Positions 21,760 to 32,104 are shown, counted from the stretch's first letter. The stretch is DNA of 64,000 nucleotides from Streptomyces niger (GCF_000718305.1 NZ_JOFQ01000011.1:1-64000), one strand, 5' to 3'. Made by a program: numbers and translations. Notes: a model not told the origin generated them from the letters alone.

Positions 21760-21785
21760 GAGCACACCAGTTCAGAAGGCCAGTC

Positions 21786-22373
21786 ATGACCCACGTCACC
21801 AGCACCCACAGCGACGACCGGGCGGGGATCCTCCTCGTCGACGACATGGAAGAGAACCTCGCCGCGCTGGAAGCCGTGCTGCGCTCACTCGGTGAACCGC
21901 TTGTCCGCGCGCGGTCCGGCGAGGAAGCGATGAAAGCACTGCTCAGGCAAGATTTCGCGGTGGTCCTGCTGGACATCTTGATGCCCGGCATGGACGGCTT
22001 CGAGACCGCCACCAACATCAAGCGGCTCGACCAGGCCAAGCACATCCCGATCATCTTCCTGACCGGGACGGACGCCGACTCCGGCTTCGCCTTCCGCGGC
22101 TATTCCACCGGAGCGGCCGACTACCTCACCAAACCCTTCGACCCCTGGGTGCTCCGCGCCAAGGTGAAGGTGTTCCTCGAACTGCACCAGAAGAGCCGCC
22201 AGCTGCGCAGGCTGCGCCAGCAGGACCGGGACCGCATGGAGGAGCTGGCGGACCGTATCGCCGCCATGGAGGAGGCGCTGGCCACCAGCGACCAGCTGGA
22301 GGCCGGCGAGCTGCACGCACGGATGGCCGCACTGGAGGAAACGGTACGGGCGCTGCGCCACGGACGCCCGTGA
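21786..22373 (+). CDS. Orphan response regulator with C-terminal coiled coil (OsaB-like)
   Basis: 195 residues: a receiver domain (about 14-130) with acidic pocket D19/D20, phospho-acceptor D63 (LLDILMPGMDG), a switch Thr in FLTGTD and a lysine in LTKPFD. A charged helical tail (about 135-190, QDRDRMEELADRIAAMEEAL) is likely a coiled coil. There is no DNA-binding output domain, so it acts through protein-protein contacts. It is 26 bases downstream of the hybrid kinase, with a GAAGG ribosome-binding site, so one operon is likely. OsaB of S. coelicolor is described as an orphan regulator needed for growth under osmotic stress. Confidence 0.82.
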   Translation: MTHVTSTHSDDRAGILLVDDMEENLAALEAVLRSLGEPLVRARSGEEAMKALLRQDFAVVLLDILMPGMDGFETATNIKRLDQAKHIPIIFLTGTDADSGFAFRGYSTGAADYLTKPFDPWVLRAKVKVFLELHQKSRQLRRLRQQDRDRMEELADRIAAMEEALATSDQLEAGELHARMAALEETVRALRHGRP

Positions 22374-22384
22374 CGCCGGCCGCG

Positions 22385-22416
22385 CCGGGGCCCGCCACCG
22401 TACGGGCGGCCCCCGG
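22385..22416. terminator. Bidirectional hairpin between convergent genes
   Basis: CCGGGGCCCGCC, loop about 7, GGGCGGCCCCCGG, with one bulge. It lies in the 63-base gap between the response regulator and the acyl-CoA synthetase, which converge here. Confidence 0.5.
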
Positions 22417-22436
22417 CCCCCGGCGCGCGGCGCGGC

Positions 22437-24326
<1,890 letters not shown>

Positions 24327-24354
24327 GTGTTCCTCCGGGGCCCGCTTCATTGCT

Positions 24355-24372
24355 GGTGACTCGCGAGTAACC
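24355..24372. promoter_or_regulatory. Palindromic operator candidate before the acyl-CoA ligase
   Basis: GGTGACTCGCGAGTAACC: an 18-base inverted repeat with a single mismatched pair around the perfect core ACTCGCGAGT. It falls at about +7 to +24 of the predicted transcript. The length and symmetry suit a TetR-family repressor; the regulator is not in this window. Confidence 0.6.
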
Positions 24373-24385
24373 TTCGAGCAGGATC

Positions 24386-24414
24386 AGACTAGAGCGCGTG
24401 GCGCCCCCATGTAA
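24386..24414 (-). promoter_or_regulatory. Promoter of the acyl-CoA ligase gene
   Basis: On the minus strand TTACAT (24414-24409), 17 bases, TAGTCT (24391-24386). The predicted start is near 24379. The leader of about 53 bases contains the palindrome. The remaining gap up to 24670 holds no convincing gene. Confidence 0.6.
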
Positions 24415-24671
24415 GGGCCTGCCTCACACTCGTTCACCTTGTGACCGATCGGTGTGCGCCGGCCTGCGTGGCGCCCCCGCACGACGGCCCTCAGAGCCGT
24501 CTTCCCCCGCGCGCCGACGCCCGAACCGACCCGCGGCCACCCGAGGGTGAGCGCTCACGCACTCACGGTAGGTGACCGGCGTCACCCTTCTCGACACTTC
24601 GCCCGAATCGGACCGAAGGAACTCTCCAGCAGGCCGGCGCGCACCCGATGACCGGCGGCGGGGCCGAAAAG

Positions 24672-24724
24672 CGCAGGGCGCCCGCCCCGACCGGGAACGG
24701 ACGCCCTGCACCGCTCAGCGGTGC
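24672..24724 (-). terminator. Terminator structures after lepA
   Basis: Two adjoining inverted repeats follow the lepA stop (24756). GCACCGC-TCA-GCGGTGC is at 24708-24724. A larger stem GCAGGGCG/CGCCCTGC has arms at 24672-24679 and 24702-24709. They overlap by two bases, so they are alternatives. Confidence 0.5.
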
Positions 24725-24755
24725 CCCGCCGACGCGCGGCGATCACTCTGCGGCG

Positions 24756-26624
24756 TTACTTCTTGCCCTTGGAGTCACCGTCGGAGTCCGAGGACAGGAC
24801 CGCGATGAAGGCCTCTTGCGGAACCTCCACACTTCCCACCATCTTCATCCGCTTCTTGCCTTCCTTCTGCTTCTCCAGCAGCTTCCGCTTACGGGAGATG
24901 TCGCCGCCGTAGCACTTGGCGAGGACGTCCTTGCGGATGGCGCGGATGGTCTCGCGGGCGATCACCCGGCTGCCGATGGCGGCCTGCACCGGCACCTCGA
25001 AGGCCTGCCGCGGGATCAGCTCGCGCAGCTTGGAGACCAGGCGGACGCCGTACGCGTACGCCTTGTCCTTGTGGCAGATCGCGGAGAACGCGTCGACCTG
25101 GTCGCCGTGCAGCAGGATGTCGACCTTGACCAGGTCGGCGACCTGCTCGCCGGTGGGCTCGTAGTCCAGCGACGCGTAACCGCGGGTCTTGGACTTGAGC
25201 TGGTCGAAGAAGTCGAAGACGACCTCGGCGAGCGGCAGGGTGTACCGGATCTCGACCCGGTCCTCGGACAGGTAGTCCATGCCGAGGAGGTTGCCGCGGC
25301 GGTTCTGGCAGAGCTCCATGACGGCGCCGATGAACTCGCTCGGCGTCAGGATCGTGGCCCGGACGACCGGCTCCTGCACCTCCGCGATCTTTCCGGTGGG
25401 GAACTCGCTGGGGTTGGTCACCTCGTGCTCGGTGCCGTCCTCCATGGTCACGCCGTAGATCACGTTCGGCGCGGTCGCGATGAGCTCCAGCCCGAACTCG
25501 CGCTCCAGCCGCTCCCGGATGACCTCCAGGTGCAGCAGGCCGAGGAAGCCGACGCGGAAGCCGAAGCCCAGCGCGGCCGAGGTCTCCGGCTCGTACACCA
25601 GCGCCGCGTCGTTCAGCTGCAGCTTGTCCAGCGCCTCGCGCAGCTCCGGGTAGTCCGATCCGTCCAGCGGGTACAGCCCGGAGAACACCATCGGCTTCGG
25701 ATCCTTGTAGCCCCCGAGCGCCTCCGTCGCCCCCTTGTTGAGCTGGGTGATCGTGTCACCCACCTTGGACTGCCGGACGTCCTTCACACCCGTGATCAGG
25801 TAACCGACCTCGCCGACCGACAGGCCGTCCGCGGCCTTCATCTCCGGCGAGTTCGTGCCGATCTCCAGCAGCTCGTGCGCGGCGCCGGTGGACATCATCC
25901 GGATGCGCTCGCGCTTGTTGAGCGTGCCGTCGACGACCTTCACGTACGTGACGACGCCGCGGTACGCGTCGTACACCGAGTCGAAGATCATCGCGCGGGC
26001 CGGCGCGTCCTTCACGCCCACCGGCGCGGGCACGTCCCGCACGACCTTGTCCAGCAGCTCGTCCACGCCCACGCCGGTCTTCGCCGAGACCTTCAGCACG
26101 TCCTCGGGCTCGCAGCCGACGAGGTTCGCCAGCTCCGCCGCGAACTTCTCGGGCTGCGCCGCCGGCAGGTCGATCTTGTTGAGCACGGGGATGATCTGCA
26201 GATCGTGCTCCATCGCCAGGTACAGGTTGGCGAGGGTCTGCGCCTCGATGCCCTGGGCGGCGTCGACGAGCAGGATGCACCCCTCGCACGCGGCGAGCGA
26301 CCGCGAGACTTCGTACGTGAAGTCGACGTGCCCCGGGGTGTCGATCATGTTGAGGATATGAGTCTGCCCATTCTCCTCATCCGTACGGGCCCAGGGCAGC
26401 CGGACCGCCTGGGACTTGATCGTGATGCCCCGCTCACGCTCGATGTCCATGCGGTCGAGGTACTGCGCGCGCATCTGCCTCTGCTCCACGACTCCCGTCA
26501 GCTGGAGCATCCGGTCGGCAAGCGTCGACTTGCCGTGGTCGATGTGCGCGATGATGCAAAAGTTACGGATGAGAGCCGGGTCGGTACGGCTCGGCTCCGG
26601 CACGTTCGTAGGGGTCGCGGGCAC
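24756..26624 (-). CDS. lepA: Elongation factor 4 (LepA)
   Basis: 622 residues: a translational GTPase with G1 [10 protein letters not shown]2 RGITI, G3 DTPGHVDF, G4 NKID, G5 SAKTG, and the LepA-specific C-terminal region ending [14 protein letters not shown]. It back-translocates or remodels stalled ribosomes. I prefer the GTG at 26624 because the start then reads (V)[14 protein letters not shown], as I recall for Streptomyces LepA; the ATG at 26636 adds four residues and neither start has a strong ribosome-binding site. It is divergent from rpsT. Confidence 0.95.
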   Translation of the reverse strand: MPATPTNVPEPSRTDPALIRNFCIIAHIDHGKSTLADRMLQLTGVVEQRQMRAQYLDRMDIERERGITIKSQAVRLPWARTDEENGQTHILNMIDTPGHVDFTYEVSRSLAACEGCILLVDAAQGIEAQTLANLYLAMEHDLQIIPVLNKIDLPAAQPEKFAAELANLVGCEPEDVLKVSAKTGVGVDELLDKVVRDVPAPVGVKDAPARAMIFDSVYDAYRGVVTYVKVVDGTLNKRERIRMMSTGAAHELLEIGTNSPEMKAADGLSVGEVGYLITGVKDVRQSKVGDTITQLNKGATEALGGYKDPKPMVFSGLYPLDGSDYPELREALDKLQLNDAALVYEPETSAALGFGFRVGFLGLLHLEVIRERLEREFGLELIATAPNVIYGVTMEDGTEHEVTNPSEFPTGKIAEVQEPVVRATILTPSEFIGAVMELCQNRRGNLLGMDYLSEDRVEIRYTLPLAEVVFDFFDQLKSKTRGYASLDYEPTGEQVADLVKVDILLHGDQVDAFSAICHKDKAYAYGVRLVSKLRELIPRQAFEVPVQAAIGSRVIARETIRAIRKDVLAKCYGGDISRKRKLLEKQKEGKKRMKMVGSVEVPQEAFIAVLSSDSDGDSKGKK

Positions 26625-26785
26625 GCAGAGGTCCATTCAGAGAACGCGGGTCAGAAAACGCGGTAGGCGGGACTCGGGTATTTCGTCCTCCCTATCGTCC
26701 CATGAGCTGCGGCCTCAAACTGTTTCGGGCGGGCCGGAGGGCGGGGACGACAGCCGGGCCCTCCGGGCCCCTCCCGCGCGAGGCG

Positions 26786-26870
26786 GGTCCGGTTCGGGCC
26801 GGACTGCGGTCCGGTTCGGGCGGACTCTCCGGTCCGGTTCGGACGGACTCCGGTCCGGTTTGGGCGGCCG
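26786..26870 (+). repeat. Four tandem 19-23 bp repeats upstream of and overlapping the rpsT promoter
   Basis: Imperfect copies of GGTCCGGTTCGGGCGGACTC start at 26786, 26808, 26831 and 26852. The period is about two helical turns. The -35 element of rpsT (TTGGGC) lies inside the fourth copy. Confidence 0.85.
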
Positions 26871-26889
26871 TTCCCCCTGCTGGTAGCCT
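26860..26889 (+). promoter_or_regulatory. rpsT: rpsT promoter
   Basis: TTGGGC (26860-26865), an 18-base spacer and TAGCCT (26884-26889). The predicted start is near 26896, giving a leader of about 100 bases before the GTG. Confidence 0.6.
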
Positions 26890-26998
26890 GGTCCACCGTG
26901 TTTCGTGCCCTCTCATGTACGCGACACGCAGAAAGCCCGGTCCCGGACGAGCTGCGGCTCGCCCACCCGGAATCCAACGAACCTGAAAAGGCTCTTTC

Positions 26999-27265
26999 GT
27001 GGCGAACATCAAGTCCCAGATGAAGCGGATCAAGACCAACGAGAAGGCTCGTCAGCGCAACAAGGCTGTCAAGTCGACTCTGAAGACCGCGATCCGTCGC
27101 ACCCGCGAGGCCGTGGAGGCCGGTGACCTGCAGAAGGCCACCACCGCCCAGGCCGAGGCCGCCAAGAAGCTCGACAAGGCCGTCAGCAAGGGCGTCATCC
27201 ACAAGAACGCCGCCGCCAACAAGAAGTCGGCGCTCGCGAAGAAGGTCGCGTCCCTCAAGGGCTGA
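26999..27265 (+). CDS. rpsT: 30S ribosomal protein S20
   Basis: An 88-residue, Lys/Ala/Arg-rich helical protein beginning [21 protein letters not shown], the S20 signature. It binds 16S rRNA early in 30S assembly. It starts with GTG; the AAAAGG eight bases upstream is the ribosome-binding site. It is divergent from lepA and followed by a strong terminator at 27461-27505. Confidence 0.97.
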   Translation: MANIKSQMKRIKTNEKARQRNKAVKSTLKTAIRRTREAVEAGDLQKATTAQAEAAKKLDKAVSKGVIHKNAAANKKSALAKKVASLKG

Positions 27266-27460
27266 CCTTCCAGTGCTTCAGCGAGGCCGCCACGGTCTCG
27301 CGGCCGCCGTTCCAGGTCCTGGCCCGTCCTGACCTGCACGGCAGCCACCCAGCTTCACCGCCGGTGAGGGCCCAGCGGCCCCTCTCTCCGCTCCTCCCCG
27401 GCACCCCGCGCCGCACGCGGCCTGCGTTCGCCACGCGGGTGCGGCGCACCGGAAACATCC

Positions 27461-27505
27461 CGAAGACCCCGCCCAGCCCTTCCCCAGGGCCGAGCGGGGT
27501 CTTCG
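27461..27505. terminator. Strong hairpin downstream of rpsT
   Basis: CGAAGACCCCGC and GCGGGGTCTTCG form a perfect 12-base stem. The 21-base loop contains a further GCCCT/AGGGC stem. It lies about 195 bases past rpsT. The right arm is repeated downstream in a 21-bp tandem array. Nothing else supported is seen between 27266 and 27460. Confidence 0.75.
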
Positions 27506-27579
27506 GCGTTGAGGGCGGGGTCTTCGGCGTTGAGGGCGGGGGTTTTGGCGTTGAGGGCGGGATTTCTGCCGTTGAGGGC
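27496..27579. repeat. Four tandem 21-bp repeats extending the terminator arm
   Basis: Copies at 27496, 27517, 27538 and 27559, each 21 bases ending GTTGAGGGC. The first two are identical (GGGGTCTTCGGCGTTGAGGGC) and the third and fourth have diverged. The first copy contains most of the right arm of the terminator, and the complete 12-base arm recurs once at 27515-27526. Confidence 0.9.
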
Positions 27580-27782
27580 GGGGTTCGGGGGGACGAGGGT
27601 GCGAGGTCCGGGGTGCGAGGTGCGAGGTTCAGGGGACGGGGAACGGGCCTCGGGAAGGGCGGTGTGCGTTCGGTCCAGCCCGGCTACCTCATACCGCCCC
27701 CACTTGCCGCCCGCCCTCCGGCCAGGCCCTTCGGCCTCGTTCCAGGCCATGGGCAGGGCAGCGGTGGCCGATTTCTGTCGGA

Positions 27783-27788
27783 TACCCT
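27783..27788 (+). promoter_or_regulatory. -10 element of a leaderless gene
   Basis: TACCCT seven bases before the ATG at 27796, with no ribosome-binding site between them. Confidence 0.5.
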
Positions 27789-27795
27789 GCCGCTC

Positions 27796-28773
27796 ATGTC
27801 CAACTCGGGGGAACAGCCCAACCCGTACGCCCAGCAGCCGCCACAGCCTCCCCAGGGACCGGCGCCTCAGGGCCCACCACCGCCGCCCTCCCAGGTACCG
27901 CAACAGCACCAAGGCCCGCAGGCACCGCAGGCACCGCAGGCACCGCAGGCAGCGAATCCTTACGGTCAGCCGCCGCAGCCGAACCCGTACGCCCAGCCGC
28001 CGGCCGGCTACGACTATCCCGCACCGCACGGCGCCCCGACCATGTCCGGTGGCGCCCCCGTCGGCGCGCCCGGGAGCTACGGCGGCGCCCCGGCCGGTGC
28101 CTCCGGCGGCGGCAAGGGCCTGCCCGCCTGGCTCTGGGCCATCGGCGGAGCCGTCGTCGCCTCGGCCGTCTGGGTCGGCGTGGTCTTCTCGACCGGTGGC
28201 TTCAGCGGTGAACCCAGCCCCGACCTGCGCGGTTACGCCTACAAGGCCGACCTCTGCGGGTCGACCTCCTGGGCGCCGTTCGAGGACGCGCGCTACAAGA
28301 TGGAGGACAGCAGCACGTCGGCCAGCGCGGGCGAGAACCCGACGGCCAGCGGCCATCAGGACCCCGCCCTGGACTCCATGTGGTGCAACGCCGACCTGGT
28401 GCCGGAGGACGCGGGCAGCGACGACTACTCCACGAATCTCGTCTATACGAAGGCGTTCCTGCACAAGAAGACCGACCCGGGCCCCGAGTTCGCGGCGCAG
28501 TACCGGTCGTACGAGGAGCAGGAGTCGTCGACCGACTACAAGGTCACGCCCGTCCAGGGCATCGGCGACGAGGCGTACCTGGTGAGCCGCCAGGAATCCA
28601 CCGACAGCAAGAGCACGTACGTCGTGCTCGGCGTCCGGGACGGCTGGCTGACGTACGAGACGGCCTGGTCCAGCTACTCCAGCGGCAACAGCGCCGACCG
28701 CCCCAGCTCCGAAGAGGTCGCCGACATGCTCCGCACCAGTGCCACAGAAACCCTCAAGAAGCTGAAGAGCTGA
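27796..28773 (+). CDS. Membrane-anchored protein with Pro/Gln-rich cytoplasmic N-terminus
   Basis: 325 residues. Residues 1-105 are low-complexity (Pro, Gln, Gly; PQAPQAPQAPQA at about 41-52), one membrane segment is at 111-131 (AWLWAIGGAVVASAVWVGVVF), and the outer domain is about 190 residues with cysteines in ADLCGSTSW and SMWCNADL. The outer domain shape resembles the small secreted domains common in Streptomyces proline-rich membrane proteins, but I do not recognise a family. The ATG is leaderless. It is followed after two bases by a strong inverted repeat. Confidence 0.75.
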   Translation: MSNSGEQPNPYAQQPPQPPQGPAPQGPPPPPSQVPQQHQGPQAPQAPQAPQAANPYGQPPQPNPYAQPPAGYDYPAPHGAPTMSGGAPVGAPGSYGGAPAGASGGGKGLPAWLWAIGGAVVASAVWVGVVFSTGGFSGEPSPDLRGYAYKADLCGSTSWAPFEDARYKMEDSSTSASAGENPTASGHQDPALDSMWCNADLVPEDAGSDDYSTNLVYTKAFLHKKTDPGPEFAAQYRSYEEQESSTDYKVTPVQGIGDEAYLVSRQESTDSKSTYVVLGVRDGWLTYETAWSSYSSGNSADRPSSEEVADMLRTSATETLKKLKS

Positions 28774-28775
28774 AC

Positions 28776-28825
28776 CCTGGGTTCCGGGTTCCGGGGCCCG
28801 GGACCCCGGGACCCCGGAACCCAGG
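28776..28825. terminator. Terminator after the proline-rich membrane protein
   Basis: CCTGGGTTCCGG and CCGGAACCCAGG make a perfect 12-base stem starting two bases past the stop codon. The 26-base loop can also fold (CCGGGG/CCCCGG). Confidence 0.7.
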
Positions 28826-28884
28826 CCCCGAGGCCGACCGGGATGGCCACCGGCATGCCGGGAGGCATGACCGCCGCAGTGCCG

Positions 28885-28989
28885 CTGCCGGCCTGGTCGC
28901 TACCGGCCTGGTCGCTGCCGGCCTGGCCGCTACCGGCCTGGTCGCTGCCGGCCTGGCCGCTGCCGGTCTGGCCGCTGCCGGCCTGGCCG
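28885..28989. repeat. Seven tandem 15-bp repeats
   Basis: Unit CTGCCGGCCTGGTCG with T/C and G/A variants, seven contiguous copies. It lies between the terminator and the end of holA. Frames through it read as LPAWS or RQRPG repeats on the two strands, but neither looks coding. Confidence 0.9.
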
Positions 28990-29057
28990 GCGCCAGCTCG
29001 GCGCGGCCCCCGCCCCGCGCCCCCGTCGTCGGCGTCTCCGGCCCGCCAGGGCCGTGC

Positions 29058-30044
29058 TCAGCGCCGGGAGCGGGCCGCGCGGGCGATCGTGACGACGGCC
29101 TTCTCCAGCGCGTACTCCGGGTCGTCGCCGCCGCCCTTCACGCCCGCGTCGGCCTCGGCGACCGCACGCAGCGCGACCGCCACGCCGTCCGCCGACCAGC
29201 CGCGCATCTGCTGCCGCACCCGGTCGATCTTCCACGGCGGCATACCCAGCTCCCGCGCGAGATCCCCGGGCCGGGCGCCGCGCGGCGCCGAGGCGAGCTT
29301 GCCAATAGCGCGGACACCCTGCGCCAGCGCACTGGTGATCATTACGGGCGCGACGCCGGTCGAGACCGCCCAGCGCAATGCCTCCAGGGCCTCGGCCGCG
29401 CGCCCTTCCACCGCCCGGTCGGCCACCGTGAAGCTGGAGGCCTCGGCCCGGCCGGTGTAGTACCGCGCGACCACCGCATCGTCGATCGTGCCCTCGACAT
29501 CCGCCGCGAGCTGCGCACACGCCGACGCCAGCTCCCGCAGGTCACTACCGATGGCATCGACCAGCGCCTGGCACGCCTCCGGCGTCGCCGAGCGCCCCAC
29601 CGTACGGAACTCCCCCCGCACGAACGACAGCCGATCGGCGGGCTTGGTCATCTTCGGGCAGGCGACCTCGCGCGCCCCGACCTTCCGCGCCGCGTCCAGC
29701 AGCCCCTTGCCCTTGGCGCCGCCCGCGTGCAGCAGCACCAGCGTGATCTCCTCGGCCGGCGACCCGAGGTACGCCTTGACGTCCTTGATCGTGTCGGCGG
29801 AGAGATCCTGCGCCTGGCGCACGACCACGACCTTGCGCTCGGCGAAGAGCGACGGGCTGGTCAGCTCGGCCAGCGTGCCGGGCTGCAGCTGGTCGGGGGT
29901 GAGGTCGCGCACGTCGGTGTCCGCGTCCGCGGCCCGAGCTGCCGCCACCACCTGCTGCACCGCACGATCGAGCAGCAGCTCTTCCTGCCCCACGGCGATC
30001 GTGACGGGGGCGAGGGGATCGTCGTTTGCTGTCTTCCTGGCCAT
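29058..30044 (-). CDS. holA: DNA polymerase III subunit delta
   Basis: 328 residues in the HolA layout: an N-terminal AAA-like domain (PVTIAVGQEELLLDRAVQQV; ERKVVVVRQAQDL), a middle region and a C-terminal collar domain (MPPWKIDRVRQQMRGWSADGV). It is the clamp-loader subunit that opens the beta sliding clamp. The ATG at 30044 has no strong ribosome-binding site. The small acidic gene at 30141 is divergent. Confidence 0.92.
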   Translation of the reverse strand: MARKTANDDPLAPVTIAVGQEELLLDRAVQQVVAAARAADADTDVRDLTPDQLQPGTLAELTSPSLFAERKVVVVRQAQDLSADTIKDVKAYLGSPAEEITLVLLHAGGAKGKGLLDAARKVGAREVACPKMTKPADRLSFVRGEFRTVGRSATPEACQALVDAIGSDLRELASACAQLAADVEGTIDDAVVARYYTGRAEASSFTVADRAVEGRAAEALEALRWAVSTGVAPVMITSALAQGVRAIGKLASAPRGARPGDLARELGMPPWKIDRVRQQMRGWSADGVAVALRAVAEADAGVKGGGDDPEYALEKAVVTIARAARSRR

Positions 30045-30140
30045 CGCCAACCAGCATCCCACGCGCCACCGACACTCCGGCCCACGACCGCCGCCACCAC
30101 CACCCCGGCCGGACGATCTCCGCTGTCGGAGAATGGCGGG

Positions 30141-30407
30141 GTGAGCGATGTGCGACATGTACTGGTACTGCCCGACCGGGACGCCGCCGAGGAAGTGGCC
30201 GAGGTACTGACCGAGGAGTACGGCGTGCCCCACGAGCCGCAGCTCGTCCGGGACGCCCTGGCCGGCGAGGACGACGCCGAGGACGCCCAGTGGCTGGTCG
30301 TCCTGGAGGACCCCGAGTCCACGTGCGACCCGGCCGCCCTGGACAAGCTGGCCACCGAGTACGAAGGCTGGCTGGAACCGGAACGCTCCGAGCCGAACAC
30401 CCCCTGA
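30141..30407 (+). CDS. Small acidic conserved hypothetical protein
   Basis: 88 residues, strongly acidic (many D/E; for example ALAGEDDAEDAQWLVVLEDPE), predicted to fold as alternating strands and helices (VRHVLVLPDRDAAEEVAEVLTEEYGV). It resembles short proteins found beside holA in Streptomyces, as I recall, but has no known function. It starts with GTG at 30141. GAGAAT six bases upstream could be a -10 for a leaderless mRNA. GC3 is high and uniform, which supports coding. Confidence 0.7.
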   Translation: MSDVRHVLVLPDRDAAEEVAEVLTEEYGVPHEPQLVRDALAGEDDAEDAQWLVVLEDPESTCDPAALDKLATEYEGWLEPERSEPNTP

Positions 30408-30528
30408 ACGGCCCCGCCCGAAGCCCCGCCCACGAGCACGCCCCTGAGCGACACCGGCCCGCAGCACAGACCACCCGACCCGCCGCAACCTGCCCCGCCC
30501 GCCGACTCACCTCCGTCAGATCATGGCT

Positions 30529-30682
30529 GGACCACGGCCGCCGGATCACGACCGCCGGATCACGGCTGGCGGATCACGGCTGGCGGACCACGGCTGGCGG
30601 ATCATGGCCGCCGGATCACAGCTGGCGGATCGCGGCTGGCGGATCATGGCTGGCGGATCACAGCCGTCGGATCATGGCTGGC
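30529..30682. repeat. Eleven tandem 14-bp repeats
   Basis: Unit GGATCACGGCTGGC with variants (GGATCATGGCTGGC, GGACCACGGCCGCC and others), in perfect 14-base register from 30529 to 30682, plus a partial copy before it. It fills the gap between the convergent small acidic gene and the N-acetyltransferase gene (30408-30785). A second degenerate repeat of GCCTCGCGGGACTGTG follows at about 30707-30760. No gene is seen in this gap. Confidence 0.9.
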
Positions 30683-30785
30683 GGGCGACAGGCAGCCCAG
30701 GCCCATGCCTCGCGGGACTGTGGCCTCGCGGGCGGGACTGTGCCTCGCGTGACTGTGCCTACCGCGGCTCCGACACCTCCCAGGG

Positions 30786-31619
30786 CTACGCCTCGCGAGA
30801 TGTCGGAGCCACCGGGGCCCGGTCCAGCCTGATGCCGAAGTGGGTGCGGTAGGCGGCGAGCAGCTCACTCTCGGGTATCTCACGCTCCGTCCGGCTGCCA
30901 TCGGACGCGGTGCTCACGAACGTACGGTCCGAGAGCGTGATCCGCCCACCGTCGTCGGTCAGCCGCGAGCAGACCAGCGACTGCGTGAAGTGCGCCTTCG
31001 GCGAGGTCGTCTGCCACCAGCAGCCCGCCTCGAAGTCGGCGAGCACCCGCGGTCGCAGTTCGAGCCGGTACTGCGGCGCTCCGTCCCGTAGTACGTCGAG
31101 GTCGCCCTCGTCCGTCGCCACGAAGCGGAAGATCCCGCCCGGGTCGACCTGTTCCTCGGCCGTGTCCAGCCGCAGCGGGTACGTGCTGTGCCGCCCGAAC
31201 CCGACGTCGGCCAGCAGCGGCCCGTCAGCCGTGCGGACACGTACGGCCGCGTGGTCGTACGGGATGCCCAGCCGCCCGTCCGGGCCGTGAACCCGCCCGG
31301 ACAGCAGTTCGGCGTCGTACCCCAGCGCGGTCAGCAGCATCGCGAACGCACCGTTGAGTTCGTAGCAGAAGCCACCGCGACGCTTCCGGACGATCTTGTC
31401 CAGCAGCGCCTGCTCGGTGAGGACGATCTCCTCACCGAGATGGATCGAGAGGTTCTCGAACGGCACGGTGCGCAGATGCTGCCGATGCAGCCGCCGCAAC
31501 GCCTCGACGTCGGGCACGGCAGGCCGTTCACCCCCGATCCGCCGCAAATAACCGTCGACGTCCGGTCCCGATTCCGGCGCTGTCCCCGCCCCCGTTCCCG
31601 TCCCCGCCTGCGCCTCCAT
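30786..31619 (-). CDS. Arylamine N-acetyltransferase
   Basis: A 277-residue NAT with the full catalytic triad C85 (RRGGFCYELN), H123 (PYDHAAVRV) and D138 (LADVGFG). The usual PFENLSIHLGEEI segment is at about 53-65. It transfers acetyl (or other acyl) groups from CoA to aromatic amines or hydrazines. The ATG shares one base with the TGA of the upstream Rrf2 gene (TGATG), so the two are coupled. The N-terminal 20 residues (Gly/Thr/Ala-rich) are an extra, probably disordered, extension. Confidence 0.93.
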   Translation of the reverse strand: MEAQAGTGTGAGTAPESGPDVDGYLRRIGGERPAVPDVEALRRLHRQHLRTVPFENLSIHLGEEIVLTEQALLDKIVRKRRGGFCYELNGAFAMLLTALGYDAELLSGRVHGPDGRLGIPYDHAAVRVRTADGPLLADVGFGRHSTYPLRLDTAEEQVDPGGIFRFVATDEGDLDVLRDGAPQYRLELRPRVLADFEAGCWWQTTSPKAHFTQSLVCSRLTDDGGRITLSDRTFVSTASDGSRTEREIPESELLAAYRTHFGIRLDRAPVAPTSREA

Positions 31620-32104
31620 CAGCTGCCCGTCCTTTCCAGCGCGAACCAGCGGCGCGTACGGTCCGCCGATGCGGCCGGAGCCGCGGCGAGGATGTCGGCG
31701 AGGGTCTGTCCCGCCAGCTCACGGCGCCAGGCCAGCTCCGCCCGACGCATCGCCGTGGCGATACCGCACGGCTGCCGGAAGTCGCGCTCCGGCAGTTCGG
31801 CCCCGGCCCCCTGCCGTCGAATCTCCATGCACCGGAAGGCCTCGTCCGGCCCCTCGACCGCGACCACCACGTCCATGAGCGTGATCGTCTCCGGCGGCCG
31901 GGCGAGCCGAAAGCCGCCCCGCGCTCCCGGCGTCGAGGCGAGGATCCCGGCCCGAACGAGCGCCTGTAGGCGCTTGTTCAAATACGCGGTCGGCAGGTCG
32001 AAGAAGGCGGCCAGCCTCGCGGTGGACACGGGCCGGTCGTCGCCGAGCCAGGCCAGCGTCACGCAGCAGTGCAGACCCCACTCGACGCCCTCACTCATCC
32101 TCAT
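31619..32104 (-). CDS. Rrf2-family transcriptional regulator
   Basis: 161 residues with the Rrf2 winged helix (VEWGLHCCVTLAWLG, then LPTAYLNKRLQALVRAGILASTPGARGGFRLAR). Extra cysteines at C13/C14, about C91 (FRCMEI) and about C112 (RQPCGI) could hold an iron-sulfur cluster, as in IscR or NsrR, but they do not form the exact IscR triplet. The start is ATG at 32104, seven bases after TAGACT (32117-32112 on the minus strand), so the transcript is probably leaderless; the ATG at 32098 is the alternative. It likely autoregulates itself and the coupled N-acetyltransferase gene. Confidence 0.85.
   Translation of the reverse strand: MRMSEGVEWGLHCCVTLAWLGDDRPVSTARLAAFFDLPTAYLNKRLQALVRAGILASTPGARGGFRLARPPETITLMDVVVAVEGPDEAFRCMEIRRQGAGAELPERDFRQPCGIATAMRRAELAWRRELAGQTLADILAAAPAASADRTRRWFALERTGS

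Noticed and set aside
24424..24711. A 95-codon minus-strand frame upstream of the acyl-CoA ligase
   Set aside because: Arg/Ala-rich composition, no recognisable start context, and it runs through the lepA terminator region.
27355..28464. A minus-strand open frame with NPALNAEDPALN repeats through the 21-bp array and the proline-rich protein
   Set aside because: The repeat is a by-product of the 21-base array length; the rest lies opposite a better coding frame.
28843..29460. A plus-strand frame starting MATGMPGG with LPAWS repeats, overlapping holA
   Set aside because: More than half lies antisense to holA in its shadow frame; no ribosome-binding site.
30529..30760. CRISPR array
   Set aside because: The repeats are contiguous 14-base units with no spacers, and there are no cas genes.
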